DNA of 64,000 nucleotides from Phil1 sp964487565 (lineage in GTDB: Bacteria > Bacillota > Clostridia > Christensenellales > CAG-138). The position numbers and the translations under genes are program-made. Shown in pieces: positions 43,542-51,860 of the stretch. The first letter of the stretch is position 1. Each line of letters opens with the position of its first letter. The notes under the pieces are model-generated. The model was given only the letters and a program-made list of their open reading frames with translations. It did not search any database and was not told the DNA's origin. The DNA lies in the NCBI GenBank assembly GCA_964487565.1, contig CAZARN010000002.1:1-64000 (forward strand), given 5' to 3'.

Positions 43542-43619
43542 GTGAGCCGCTCCGCGCCGGCTTTTTAAGTGTGGTGCCAACCACCGCCGTTTTTGCGGGC
43601 GAGACTGTGATCAGGAGGT
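43542..43619 (+). ncRNA. Ribosomal protein L21 leader RNA
   Basis: A cis-acting leader known from Firmicutes ahead of rplU. GTGAGCCG, CCGGCTTTTTAAGTGTGG, TGCCAACCACCGCC and GCGGGCGAGACTGTGATCAG keep the conserved order and lead straight into AGGAGGT. It is thought to bind L21 and lower expression of the operon. Recognised by eye, not by covariance search. Confidence 0.85.
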
Positions 43620-43626
43620 GCAGAAC

Positions 43627-43932
43627 GTGTACGCGATCATTAGAACCGGAGGCAAGCAGTACAAGGTCGAAGCCGGCGACGAGATCCTCGTTGAAAAGCT
43701 TGAGGCCGAGAACGGCAGCGAAGTCTCCTTTGAAGTTCTTATGCTTTGCGACGGCGAGACCGTGACTGTCGGTAAGCCCGTTGTTGAAGGCGTCGTGGCC
43801 AAGGCCGAGGTTATCGACCAGGTCAAGGGCAAAAAAGTTATCGTCTTCAAGTATAAAGCCAAAAAGAATTTCCGCAAAAAGCAGGGTCATCGTCAGCCGT
43901 ATACCAAGGTCAAGATCAATACGATCGGCTGA
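43627..43932 (+). CDS. rplU: 50S ribosomal protein L21
   Basis: Binds 23S rRNA in the large subunit. The 101-residue protein begins MYAIIRTGGKQYKVEAGDEI, starting at GTG (43627) 8 nt after AGGAGG. A GTG three codons earlier overlaps the ribosome site and was rejected. The C-terminus KKNFRKKQGHRQPYTKVKI is standard. First gene of the L21-Prp-L27 operon. Confidence 0.97.
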   Translation: MYAIIRTGGKQYKVEAGDEILVEKLEAENGSEVSFEVLMLCDGETVTVGKPVVEGVVAKAEVIDQVKGKKVIVFKYKAKKNFRKKQGHRQPYTKVKINTIG

Positions 43933-43938
43933 TCCGCC

Positions 43939-44277
43939 ATGACAGAAGTAACAGTTTTCCGTTCACACAGGGACGGCGGCAGGATTGCCGGCTTCGAGGC
44001 GCAAGGCCATACGGACTTCGCCGAGAGCGGAAACGACATCGTCTGCGCCGCGGTGAGCATCCTCACCCAGTGCGCCGTGATGGGAATCACGGAGTATCTT
44101 CACGAGGATTGCGCGCGCGATATATCCGATGGGCACATATACTGTATGCTCCCTCAGGACATAAGCGAAAACGCATGGCGCGAGGCGGAAATCATCCTCG
44201 AAACGATGGCGATGGGCCTCAAATCCCTCGCCGGAACCTACGGTGATTACATCAAGTTGATCGAAAGGGAGGTGTAA
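43939..44277 (+). CDS. prp: Ribosomal-processing cysteine protease Prp
   Basis: Cleaves the N-terminal extension of L27 in Firmicutes and related groups. The 112 residues contain the catalytic His24 in AQGHTDFAESG and Cys36 in NDIVCAAVSILTQ. It is placed, as usual, between rplU and rpmA, 6 nt after rplU and 4 nt before rpmA. The target sequence LQLF-A is present in the neighbouring L27. Confidence 0.95.
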   Translation: MTEVTVFRSHRDGGRIAGFEAQGHTDFAESGNDIVCAAVSILTQCAVMGITEYLHEDCARDISDGHIYCMLPQDISENAWREAEIILETMAMGLKSLAGTYGDYIKLIEREV

Positions 44278-44281
44278 CACG

Positions 44282-44578
44282 ATGATGAATATCGATCTGC
44301 AGCTTTTTGCACATAAAAAAGGAATGGGCAGCACCCGCAACGGCCGTGAAAGCGAATCCAAGCGTCTTGGGCCGAAACGTGCGGACGGTCAGTTCGTTCT
44401 CGCAGGCAACATCCTCGTGAGGCAGCGCGGTACGCATTACCATCCCGGCACCAATGTTGGCCTTGGCAAGGACGATACGCTCTTTGCGAAGATCGACGGC
44501 GTCGTGCGCTTTGAAACCAAGCATCTTGGCAAAAAGCAGGTAAGCGTTTATGCAGCCGAGCAGGAAGCAGCCAATTAA
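44282..44578 (+). CDS. rpmA: 50S ribosomal protein L27 with cleavable extension
   Basis: L27 reaches into the peptidyl-transferase centre with its N-terminus. The protein of 98 residues opens MMNIDLQLFAHKKGMGSTRN. The first nine residues, ending LQLF, are the extension removed by Prp to expose AHKKG. The second ATG is an alternative start. GGAGGTG lies 7 nt upstream. It ends at a strong terminator. Confidence 0.97.
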   Translation: MMNIDLQLFAHKKGMGSTRNGRESESKRLGPKRADGQFVLAGNILVRQRGTHYHPGTNVGLGKDDTLFAKIDGVVRFETKHLGKKQVSVYAAEQEAAN

Positions 44579-44601
44579 AGATCATTTATCTCGTTGAACA
44601 C

Positions 44602-44634
44602 AAGGGCCGTCCGCAATGGACGGCCCTTTTCATA
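44602..44634 (+). terminator. Terminator of rplU-prp-rpmA
   Basis: A perfect 11-bp stem (44602-44612 with 44618-44628), loop GCAAT, then TTTT. Confidence 0.9.
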
Positions 44635-44652
44635 TTCGCATAACGCATGTTT

Positions 44653-45207
44653 TCAAAGCGTTATCGCCATGTACCCGCCAAGAAGCGCAGCCTCCGTCTC
44701 GTCGTGCGTTGCGATGACGGCAAGCGGAAAAAGCCCCGCGATCCTTTGGCATATGCGCGCGCGCAGCGCGTCGTCAAGCCCCTTGAACGGCTCGTCGAGG
44801 ATGAGTATGTCTCCCCCGGCCCTGAGCGCGCGCGAGAGCGCAACGCGCCGCTGCATCCCGCCGGAAAGCTCCGACGCCTTTTTATCCGCGCTTTCCGTAA
44901 GCTCGACGATCGCAAGGCACTCGTCAACGCCGCGCTGTCCGTCGACAAACGCAACGTTATCGCGCGCGCTCATAAAGCTCATCAGTCTGTCCTCCTGAAA
45001 GACGAACGCCGCGCGTTTGCCGTCAAGTCCCGTTATGCGTCCGGATGCAGGCTCCAGCAGCCCCGCGAAGGCGCGCAGCAGCGTCGTTTTGCCGACGCCC
45101 GACGGCCCCAGCACGGCGATGACGCCCGTTTCGGGAAGCTGCGCGTTCAGATGCGCGACGACGGTTTTTCCGGCGCGCGCAAGGCTCACATCTTCAAAGC
45201 TTATCAC
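44653..45207 (-). CDS. ABC importer ATPase, SsuB/TauB-like
   Basis: ATP-binding subunit of 184 residues, short for its class. Walker A is LGPSGVGKTTLLRAF (about 33-47), the ABC signature ELSGGMQRRVALSRAL (about 111-126) and Walker B ILILDEPFKGLDD. The usual Q-loop is QEDRLM. GTG at 45207 is taken as the start because GGGAGG lies 7 nt upstream. An in-frame ATG at 45213 is too close to it. It overlaps the permease gene by 14 nt. The gene is fully within the importer operon. Confidence 0.9.
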   Translation of the reverse strand: MISFEDVSLARAGKTVVAHLNAQLPETGVIAVLGPSGVGKTTLLRAFAGLLEPASGRITGLDGKRAAFVFQEDRLMSFMSARDNVAFVDGQRGVDECLAIVELTESADKKASELSGGMQRRVALSRALRAGGDILILDEPFKGLDDALRARICQRIAGLFPLAVIATHDETEAALLGGYMAITL

Positions 45208-45934
45208 CGGCATACCTCCCAAGCAGCCTCACCATCAGCTTTTCAAGCAGCATGCTGAGGATTATCACCGCCGCCGTCCACGCGAAAAGCTCCGGCGTTT
45301 CCAAATAAATCTTGCAATCGTTTAGACTTCGCCCGATGGACAGTTCGGTGGATGCGATCACCTCCGCCGCGACCCCGCTTTTCCATGTAAAGCCGAGGCC
45401 TGTCGTGCATGCCGCCACAAACTGCGGCATGGCCGAGGGCACATACAGCTTCAGGAAACGGCGCATGCGCGGCACACGGTAGAATTCGGCCATTTCAACA
45501 AGAAGCGGATCCGTTGCGCGCAGCCCCGCGCGCACGTTTGCCCAAACGATCGGCGTTACCATGAGAAACGCGATGAACGTTGGGGTGAGCGCGCTTGTGA
45601 GCCACAGCAGCACAAGAATGATGAAGCTTGTTACCGGCGTGGCCTTGATTATCGTCCGAAGCGGCGCGAGCAGCGCGTCAGCCGCCGATGAGAACGCAGT
45701 GAGCACGCCGAGCGTGCTTCCCGCGATCACGCCCAGCAAAAACCCCGTCACGACCCGAAGCAGCGTCATGCCTACCGTCTGATAAAAGCGCGCCGTGGCA
45801 AGCAGCGAAAAAAGCGCTTTCGCGGTATCGACCGGAGAGGGAAAAACAAGCGCCCTGCCCACCGCGAGGGAGATCAGCTCCCACGCGGCGATATAGCAGA
45901 GCGCTATGCCTGTTTTTTTTGCAAATGCCTTCAT
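45194..45934 (-). CDS. ABC importer permease, SsuC/TauC-like
   Basis: Membrane subunit of 246 residues with about six hydrophobic segments. The conserved cytoplasmic loop for ATPase contact is MAEFYRVPRMRRFLKLYVPS (about 147-166, the EAA region), and GLGFTWKSGVAAEVIAS follows. It belongs to the nitrate/sulfonate/taurine permease family. It begins at the last base of the binding-protein gene. Confidence 0.9.
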   Translation of the reverse strand: MKAFAKKTGIALCYIAAWELISLAVGRALVFPSPVDTAKALFSLLATARFYQTVGMTLLRVVTGFLLGVIAGSTLGVLTAFSSAADALLAPLRTIIKATPVTSFIILVLLWLTSALTPTFIAFLMVTPIVWANVRAGLRATDPLLVEMAEFYRVPRMRRFLKLYVPSAMPQFVAACTTGLGFTWKSGVAAEVIASTELSIGRSLNDCKIYLETPELFAWTAAVIILSMLLEKLMVRLLGRYAGDKL

Positions 45935-46893
45935 TACTTTCCGGAATAGTAGAAATCATCGCCCGGAAGCGCGCCGCCGACGCTCTTCGCGTTCGCGTCA
46001 AAGAGCACGTTGAGCATTGCTTCGGCCATTTCGCGCATGTCGGAGCCGGTTATGAACACGATATTGCTCTTCTCGATAGACGCCTTTCCGACGGCGGCCT
46101 TCGCCACCACGCCGTAGGTTTCCATCATTGCAGCAGCCTTTTCGTGATGCTCGTTGACATAATTCACGGAGGCCTGATAATCCTCAAGGAACGCCTTCAC
46201 TTCGGCTTCATGCTCCGCAAGGTACTCGCTTCTGACCACGATGCAGCCCTGCACGGCGGAAATGCCTGTGGCTTCTTCCCAAAGCGCGTTGAGATCGAGC
46301 GCGACACGAACGGATTCGTTCTGCATAAGAACGCTTGTCACATTGGGTTCGGGCAGCATGCCGAGCGTCACGTCGCCTGAAGCCATAAGGGTCGCAAGTT
46401 CGCTGTGTTCAGCCTTGTATTCGACAGTAACGCTGTCCGTGAGGCCGTATTGGGCAAGGATATAGTTGAGCATGTATTCAGGCGTTGAACCCTGACCTGT
46501 CGCATAGAGCGTCTTGCCCGCAAGATCCGTCACAGACTGTATCTCTTCACCGTTTTCAAGCACATAAAGCACGCCCAAAGTGTTCACCGCAAGCATGACC
46601 ACACCGCCCTCGGTTTTGTTGTACAGCACGCTTGCGAGGTTGAGCGGCACAGCGGCGATATCCGTTTCACCCGATATGAGCTGGGCCGTGACGTCATCCG
46701 GCGCGGAAGACAGGGTTATCGCGTATTTGTCGGCAAATTCATTGCCCATCAAAAGCGTCATGCCCATGCCGGTCGGGCCTTTGAGGCCGGTTATCCTGAT
46801 CGGCTGCTCGAACGAGGCCGCGCCTGAAGCACAGCCTGCGGCAAGCGCCGCGCACATGAGAAGCGCAACAAAAAGTGATACGAGTTTCTTCAT
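45934..46893 (-). CDS. ABC importer substrate-binding lipoprotein (NMT1/SsuA-like)
   Basis: A 319-residue extracytoplasmic binding protein. The lipobox is LAAGC at residues 17-21 after a hydrophobic signal. ITGLKGPTGMGMTLLMGNEF and ATGQGSTPEYMLNYILAQYG are typical of the NMT1/sulfonate group. The ligand may be a sulfonate, nitrate, bicarbonate or thiamine precursor, and sequence alone does not decide. It starts 3 nt after the Crp/Fnr gene stop. Confidence 0.88.
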   Translation of the reverse strand: MKKLVSLFVALLMCAALAAGCASGAASFEQPIRITGLKGPTGMGMTLLMGNEFADKYAITLSSAPDDVTAQLISGETDIAAVPLNLASVLYNKTEGGVVMLAVNTLGVLYVLENGEEIQSVTDLAGKTLYATGQGSTPEYMLNYILAQYGLTDSVTVEYKAEHSELATLMASGDVTLGMLPEPNVTSVLMQNESVRVALDLNALWEEATGISAVQGCIVVRSEYLAEHEAEVKAFLEDYQASVNYVNEHHEKAAAMMETYGVVAKAAVGKASIEKSNIVFITGSDMREMAEAMLNVLFDANAKSVGGALPGDDFYYSGK

Positions 46894-46896
46894 CTT

Positions 46897-47556
46897 TCAA
46901 ATTTCCTCCGTAAGGTTTTCTTTTATGTATATCGTGTGTCCGCTGCGTTCTATCGCCCCCCGCTGCTCAAGCTCGTCGAGCGCGCGGTAAAGCGATGCCC
47001 TGCTCACGCAAAGCGCGGCGGCAAGCGCGGTATAACCGATGGAAAGATCGACAGCGCCCTCGTGCGCGGATGAAACAAGATAATTCCAAAGCTTGCCTGT
47101 AGCCCCCGGCGATCCTATGCTTTCGATCCTCCCGGTGAGAAAGCGGATCCTCCCTGTGAGATAGCGCATATAGTTTTGTGCGATCTGAAAGTTATCGCGC
47201 ATGAGCTGACGCACTTTCTCATCCGGAAACGCCGCCGTGCGGCACGCGGTAACGGCTTCGACATGCGTCACCGTGCGCGCCCCGTCAACGAAAAGGCAGC
47301 TCGCGCCCATCGTCGCCCCGGGGACCAAAATGCTCATGAGCACCTGCGCTCCGGAAGCGTTTTTGCTCACCCTGGCGCGACCCTCGAGCAATATCCACAG
47401 TCCGCAAAGCTCCGTACCTTCACGGAAAAGGCATTCCCCCGCCCTGTATGCCCTCACAGGCACATCGCACACGGCGCTGCGCACCGTCTCTTCGTCAAGC
47501 CCGGCGAAAAGAGGCGTTTTTGCCATGATCGCGATGTCGGTTGCGGTGAAATCCAT
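46897..47556 (-). CDS. Crp/Fnr family transcriptional regulator
   Basis: A 219-residue regulator. Residues about 12-120 form a cyclic-nucleotide-binding-type beta roll (FREGTELCGLWILLEGRARV). The C-terminal winged helix has TALAAALCVSRASLYRALDE (about 173-192) as recognition region. There is no N-terminal four-Cys cluster as in Fnr, so oxygen sensing by an iron-sulfur centre is not evident. First gene of the importer operon, with GGAGG 5 nt before the ATG. It probably controls itself and the importer through the palindrome at 47573. Confidence 0.88.
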   Translation of the reverse strand: MDFTATDIAIMAKTPLFAGLDEETVRSAVCDVPVRAYRAGECLFREGTELCGLWILLEGRARVSKNASGAQVLMSILVPGATMGASCLFVDGARTVTHVEAVTACRTAAFPDEKVRQLMRDNFQIAQNYMRYLTGRIRFLTGRIESIGSPGATGKLWNYLVSSAHEGAVDLSIGYTALAAALCVSRASLYRALDELEQRGAIERSGHTIYIKENLTEEI

Positions 47557-47572
47557 TTTTGCCTCCGGTAAT

Positions 47573-47590
47573 TTGTCTCATTTGAGACAA
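47573..47590. promoter_or_regulatory. 18-bp palindrome, probable Crp/Fnr operator
   Basis: TTGTCTCATTTGAGACAA: perfect 8-bp arms around a 2-bp centre. It lies 16 bp before the Crp/Fnr start codon and over the start of transcription predicted from the promoter at 47595-47623. Arm length and TTG/CAA ends fit a Crp/Fnr-family site, here placed for repression. Confidence 0.7.
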
Positions 47591-47594
47591 TTTT

Positions 47595-47623
47595 ATGATA
47601 GCACTTCTTTCGTGCCGCGTCAA
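47595..47623 (-). promoter_or_regulatory. Promoter of crp/fnr-ABC operon
   Basis: Reverse strand: TTGACG (47618-47623), 17-nt spacer, TATCAT (47595-47600). Transcription would begin near 47588, inside the palindrome. Confidence 0.7.
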
Positions 47624-47751
47624 TCGGCCGCAAAGTATATATTTTTTTCTCCGACACGCAACCATTTTTATGTCTCAGACGTTATATATCGAAGGTGCAG
47701 CGGATGAAACAATGTTAACCGATTGTTCTTTTGTCTTTTGCATATTGTGTA

Positions 47752-47757
47752 TATAAT
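47752..47757 (+). promoter_or_regulatory. -10 element for the MacB/LolD-like operon
   Basis: A perfect TATAAT. No good -35 is seen at the right distance. A start near 47764 would exclude the ATG at 47760 as initiation codon and supports TTG at 47790. Confidence 0.45.
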
Positions 47758-47789
47758 GTATGAAGATGGAAAAAGGGGGTAACAGCACA

Positions 47790-48524
47790 TTGGAAGCAGC
47801 TCCTGTGATAGAGGTCAGAAACGTCAGAAAAACATACCGTGTCGGCAGCGTTGACATAGAAGCGCTCCGCGGAGTTGATCTTACGATAAAACCGGGCGAA
47901 ATATGCTGCATCGTCGGCCGTTCGGGTTCCGGCAAATCGACTCTGCTGAATGTTTTGGCAGGGCTTGAGCACGTCACCTCAGGCGAAATCGTGATCGCCG
48001 GCAAAAGGCTCGACAGGATGAACCAGAGCGAGCTTATCGTTTTCAGGCAGAAACACGTCGGCTTCATATTCCAGTCCTTCAACCTCATGCCGTATTACAC
48101 GGCGCTTGAAAACGTGGCTTTTCCGCTTTCGTTCCGCGGCGTGCCGAGAAAGAAGCGCGAGCGGGAGGCTAAGGCCGCCCTCAAAACCATGGGGCTTGAA
48201 ACGCACATGAAGCACAAGCCTTCGCAAATGTCCGGCGGACAGCAGCAGCGCGTCGGCATTGCGCGCGCGCTTGTAACGGATCCGGATATCGTCTTTGCGG
48301 ACGAACCGACAGGCAATCTTGACTCCAACACGTCGGACGAAGTGATGACGTCGGTCTGCCATGTCATGCGCGAGAGGGGCAAAACGCTCGTTATGGTCAC
48401 GCACGATCCGAACATGGCCGCCTATGCCGACAGGGTGATCCGACTTCTCGACGGCAGGGTAGTTGATATCAGCACAAACGATCACTCCAAAAAAGAATTC
48501 ATAAACGGGGGTAATATAGAATGA
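47790..48524 (+). CDS. ABC transporter ATPase, LolD/MacB type
   Basis: Nucleotide-binding subunit of 244 residues. Walker A is VGRSGSGKSTLLNVL (about 43-57), the signature MSGGQQQRVGIARAL (about 146-160), Walker B DIVFADEPTGNLDSNTSDEV. FIFQSFNLMPYYTALENVAF is typical of LolD/MacB/FtsE relatives. The TTG at 47790 is chosen since GGGGGT lies 9 nt upstream and the -10 element is too near earlier ATG codons. It overlaps the next gene by 4 nt. Confidence 0.9.
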   Translation: MEAAPVIEVRNVRKTYRVGSVDIEALRGVDLTIKPGEICCIVGRSGSGKSTLLNVLAGLEHVTSGEIVIAGKRLDRMNQSELIVFRQKHVGFIFQSFNLMPYYTALENVAFPLSFRGVPRKKREREAKAALKTMGLETHMKHKPSQMSGGQQQRVGIARALVTDPDIVFADEPTGNLDSNTSDEVMTSVCHVMRERGKTLVMVTHDPNMAAYADRVIRLLDGRVVDISTNDHSKKEFINGGNIE

Positions 48525-50308
48525 GACTCAAGAGAATACTCGCATTTTTCTTTGCGCTTACCATGGTGTTCGCCGCGCTGCCTGCGCTTGCAACGGGCGA
48601 AGGCGGGGCCGCCGCGCCGGCATCTCCGACAGCTCCCGGTCCCTCCGCGACGGAGATCACCATGACCGACGCAAATTCCGGTTACGGCGTTGCATATATA
48701 CTCGTTTCGATTTCGAATAACAGCAGCGAGGCTATCACTCTCACAGATGTGACATGCACCTCAAAGCGCGTGATAAAGGACGCCGTGCTGCTTCCCAACA
48801 ACAATGCGCCCATCGCGATCGCCTCAGGCGACTCATATCAATTCATCCTCTCAAAGGGCGTCGCTTCCTCCGTGACGGGTTCTGTGACGGAAACGTTTGA
48901 TTTTACCTTCACTTCCGTCACAACGCCGATATTCAAAAAATCCTCGAGCGTCTCATTGACGTTTGCCGAGGCAACGCCGTCCGCAACGCCCGCGCCGGGC
49001 ACGTCCTCGCCCGCGTTCAGGCTTTCCGCATATGACAAAGCCGGCAAATTCGTCAATACCCCGTCCGGCAACGCGGGTGATAAGGTCACCGTGCGCATCC
49101 CGCTCATGTGCATCGACGGGCCGGTGGATCATGTTACAGTCACGCCGAAGCTTTCCACCAATCTTGATGAATTCCCGTTTGACATTACGCTGCTTGATTA
49201 TACCCTCGCCTATGACAGCTCCGTAAAACAGGGCGAGATCATCGAGTGTCAGTATGTTGATCTTCGCATAGGCAAAAAGGTCACCTCCGGCGTGAAAAAG
49301 GTGGATTTCACCGTGTCATATGTGCCGCGTTGGGGCAGCACCGACGCCCCGCAGACACAGGACGTGAGCATTTATGTGAACGTTGTGAAGGGTTATACCG
49401 AAGCGACCGGCGGCGATACGCCGACAGCCGTATCCCAGCCCAAGGTCATACTTGAAAGCTACTCGATGAGCACGGACAAAATATACGCCGGCGAGGAATT
49501 TGAGGTCACATTCACCCTCAAAAACACCTCGACCGCCGAAGCCGTGCAGAACATACAGATAAGCATCAGCGACACCTCCGACACAGGCAAGCTGCTGCCC
49601 GCGCAGAACGGTTCAAACACGCTTTACATCCAAAGGATCGACAAGGATTCGTCCTATACCGTCAAATATGCGATGCAGAGCGCGGCGGATATAGAACCCA
49701 AGGCGTATAAGCTCGCGCTCGCCATCGCCTACGAGGGCGCGAAGAAGGTCGCAGCCTATACGGCGAACGAAACGATCTCCGTGACCATTCTCCAGAAGAT
49801 CCGGCTCAAGTTCGACGATCCCGTGTTCTATGACGATTGCCTTGTCGGCTCCCCTTGCGGCGTGAGCCTTGCAATGTACAACATGGGCCGCTCCTCGGTT
49901 TACAACTGCATGGTTGCCGTTGAAGGCGACGGGCTCGCGATGGAGGAAACCTATTTCGGCGGCACCGTCACATCCGGCGGCACGATGAGCGCGGATTTTT
50001 CCATCATTGCAAGCACAGCCGGCGATATTTCGGGCGCGTTCGTCGTATCATACGAGGATTCTTTGGGCGAAGCCATGGAGGAACGCATTCCCTTCACGCT
50101 TTCTGTGCAGGACATGAGCTATGAAGAACCGGTGGTGAATGATCCTTCGATGAACGTCGATCCGACGGCTGAAGCAGGCGCCGGCGTCTCCGGCGGTTTA
50201 TCCGTCTGGGCCTGGATCGCGATAGGCGTCGGCGTGCTTGGCTGTGCGGCCGTCGTGCTTCTTGTGATACGCAGGAAAAAGCACAGTAAGGAGTTGGAGG
50301 ACGTATGA
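48521..50308 (+). CDS. Exported, membrane-anchored CARDB-like repeat protein
   Basis: A 595-residue surface protein. It has a signal peptide (RILAFFFALTMVFAALPALA, about 5-24), three or four beta-rich immunoglobulin-like modules of the COG1361/CARDB kind (for example VILESYSMSTDKIYAGEEFE and FTLKNTSTAEAVQNIQISI), and a C-terminal membrane anchor followed by RRKKHSKE. In this operon it probably serves as the outside partner of the ABC pump, in the place that MacA or an S-layer-like protein occupies elsewhere. Overlaps both neighbours by 4 nt. Confidence 0.78.
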   Translation: MRLKRILAFFFALTMVFAALPALATGEGGAAAPASPTAPGPSATEITMTDANSGYGVAYILVSISNNSSEAITLTDVTCTSKRVIKDAVLLPNNNAPIAIASGDSYQFILSKGVASSVTGSVTETFDFTFTSVTTPIFKKSSSVSLTFAEATPSATPAPGTSSPAFRLSAYDKAGKFVNTPSGNAGDKVTVRIPLMCIDGPVDHVTVTPKLSTNLDEFPFDITLLDYTLAYDSSVKQGEIIECQYVDLRIGKKVTSGVKKVDFTVSYVPRWGSTDAPQTQDVSIYVNVVKGYTEATGGDTPTAVSQPKVILESYSMSTDKIYAGEEFEVTFTLKNTSTAEAVQNIQISISDTSDTGKLLPAQNGSNTLYIQRIDKDSSYTVKYAMQSAADIEPKAYKLALAIAYEGAKKVAAYTANETISVTILQKIRLKFDDPVFYDDCLVGSPCGVSLAMYNMGRSSVYNCMVAVEGDGLAMEETYFGGTVTSGGTMSADFSIIASTAGDISGAFVVSYEDSLGEAMEERIPFTLSVQDMSYEEPVVNDPSMNVDPTAEAGAGVSGGLSVWAWIAIGVGVLGCAAVVLLVIRRKKHSKELEDV

Positions 50309-51597
50309 GATTCTCCGATTTGCTCGCCACGGCGTTTCTGAATCTATGGCGGCGCAAGCTCAGGGCGTTTCTCACGGTGCTAGGCATGGTCATCGGCACA
50401 AGCTCGATCGTCGTCATGGTGTCTCTTGGTATAGGTATGCGCGAAAGCATGATCGAAAGCTATTCCCAGATGGGAAGCCTTACCAACATCACCGTAATGA
50501 ATTACAAATACACCGAGGGGCCGAACGGCAACGGAACATACGAGGAGGTCAAGCTCAACAAAAAAGCCGTTGAACAGATCAAGCAGATCCCCGGCGTGGT
50601 CGCCGCCATGCCTGAGATCACCGCCTGGGGCCTTCTCAGAAGCGGCAAGTATATTTCCGACATAAGCATAATGGCCATTGACACCAAGCAGGCGGAGCTT
50701 TTCGGCATAACGCTGGACTCCGGCAAAATGCCATCCGCGCGCTCCTCCGGCGGCACATATGAAATGGTGCTCGGCAACGGGGTCATCAGCAACTTTTATG
50801 ACCCCAAAACGGGCAAACAGGCCCTTGACCGTGACGGCAACCCGAAGATCACTGAGAACTCCCGTTTTCAGCTCACCTTCGACTACAACAACGTTTACGG
50901 CAACAATATGGATGACGGCAGCACCGTTCACGGCCGCACATACCGTCTCAAGCCGACGGGTATCGTGAGCGCATCAAGCAATGATTTTTCCTGGTACTGC
51001 CTGATGGATATCGATGCGCTCATAAAGCTTGCCAAAGAAAACTCGACCTTCCTCACGATTGACACGAAAAACTACAATCAGGTGATCGTCAAGTGCGAGG
51101 ATACCGAGGCCGTCCGCTCCGTCAAAGCCGCGATAGACAATATGGGCTTCGGCACGAACAGCCTTCAGGACTGGATCGATCAAAGCGAGAAGGAGATACA
51201 GAAAACGCAGTATCTTCTCGGCGCGATCGGCGGCGTTTCGCTGCTTGTTGCGGCGATCGGCATAATGAACACGATGATGATGAGCATCTATGAGCGCACG
51301 AAGGAGATCGGCATCATCAAGGTGCTCGGCTGCCGGATGTCGAATATCGCAGGCCTGTTCCTCACCGAATCCGCGTATATCGGCCTCTTCGGCGGCGCGC
51401 TCGGCATAGGCATAAGCTACGCGATATCCCTGCTTTTGAACGGCGTGCTTTCGAGCGTCGGCCTCACAAGCTCCATCCCGCTGTATCTCGCGCTCGGCGC
51501 CGTCGCGTTCTCCGTTATGGTGGCGCTTATTTCCGGGCTTTACCCCGCGGTGCGCGCGATGAAGCTATCCCCCCTTGCCGCGATACGCAACGAATAA
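50305..51597 (+). CDS. ABC transporter permease, MacB/FtsX type
   Basis: A 430-residue permease with one N-terminal membrane segment (FLTVLGMVIGTSSIVVMVSL, about 24-43), a large outside MacB-like domain and three C-terminal membrane segments. The FtsX-domain motif MSIYERTKEIGIIKVLGCRM (about 326-345) is clear. Such complexes use ATP to move molecules on the outer face or to send signals, not classic transport. Lipoprotein, peptide or antimicrobial export are possible. GGAGG lies 4 nt before the ATG. Confidence 0.9.
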   Translation: MRFSDLLATAFLNLWRRKLRAFLTVLGMVIGTSSIVVMVSLGIGMRESMIESYSQMGSLTNITVMNYKYTEGPNGNGTYEEVKLNKKAVEQIKQIPGVVAAMPEITAWGLLRSGKYISDISIMAIDTKQAELFGITLDSGKMPSARSSGGTYEMVLGNGVISNFYDPKTGKQALDRDGNPKITENSRFQLTFDYNNVYGNNMDDGSTVHGRTYRLKPTGIVSASSNDFSWYCLMDIDALIKLAKENSTFLTIDTKNYNQVIVKCEDTEAVRSVKAAIDNMGFGTNSLQDWIDQSEKEIQKTQYLLGAIGGVSLLVAAIGIMNTMMMSIYERTKEIGIIKVLGCRMSNIAGLFLTESAYIGLFGGALGIGISYAISLLLNGVLSSVGLTSSIPLYLALGAVAFSVMVALISGLYPAVRAMKLSPLAAIRNE

Positions 51598-51635
51598 TAA
51601 ACCGATACTCAATTTCATTTTGATAATAAAAAAAA

Positions 51636-51671
51636 CACTTGCGGCGTCCGGAAATCCGGGCGCCGCAAGTG
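51636..51671 (-). terminator. Hairpin with T run on the reverse strand
   Basis: A 16-nt arm (51636-51651, CACTTGCGGCGTCCGG) pairs with a matching arm ending CGCCGCAAGTG (51661-51671), with small internal loops. The T run follows on the reverse strand only, although both flanking genes are on the forward strand. It still may end the forward ABC transcript inefficiently. From 51672 to 51791 no gene is visible. Confidence 0.5.
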
Positions 51672-51791
51672 CCATTAAAAAGGAGAAACCCTACATACCA
51701 TATATATTATTCCGTATTATAAGCACAATGAGAACCCTTGTCAATAGCGCAAACATATGCAAAAATTATGGGTGTATAAGTATAAGACATA

Positions 51792-51820
51792 TTGCGCTTA
51801 TTGCCAAGCGTGCATATAAT
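51792..51820 (+). promoter_or_regulatory. Promoter for glnN
   Basis: TTGCGC (51792-51797), 17-nt spacer, perfect TATAAT (51815-51820), giving a leader of about 35 nt. Confidence 0.65.
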
Positions 51821-51860
51821 AAAGACTTAATTGGATTTTTTGCAGGAAGAGGTAAGGCTC

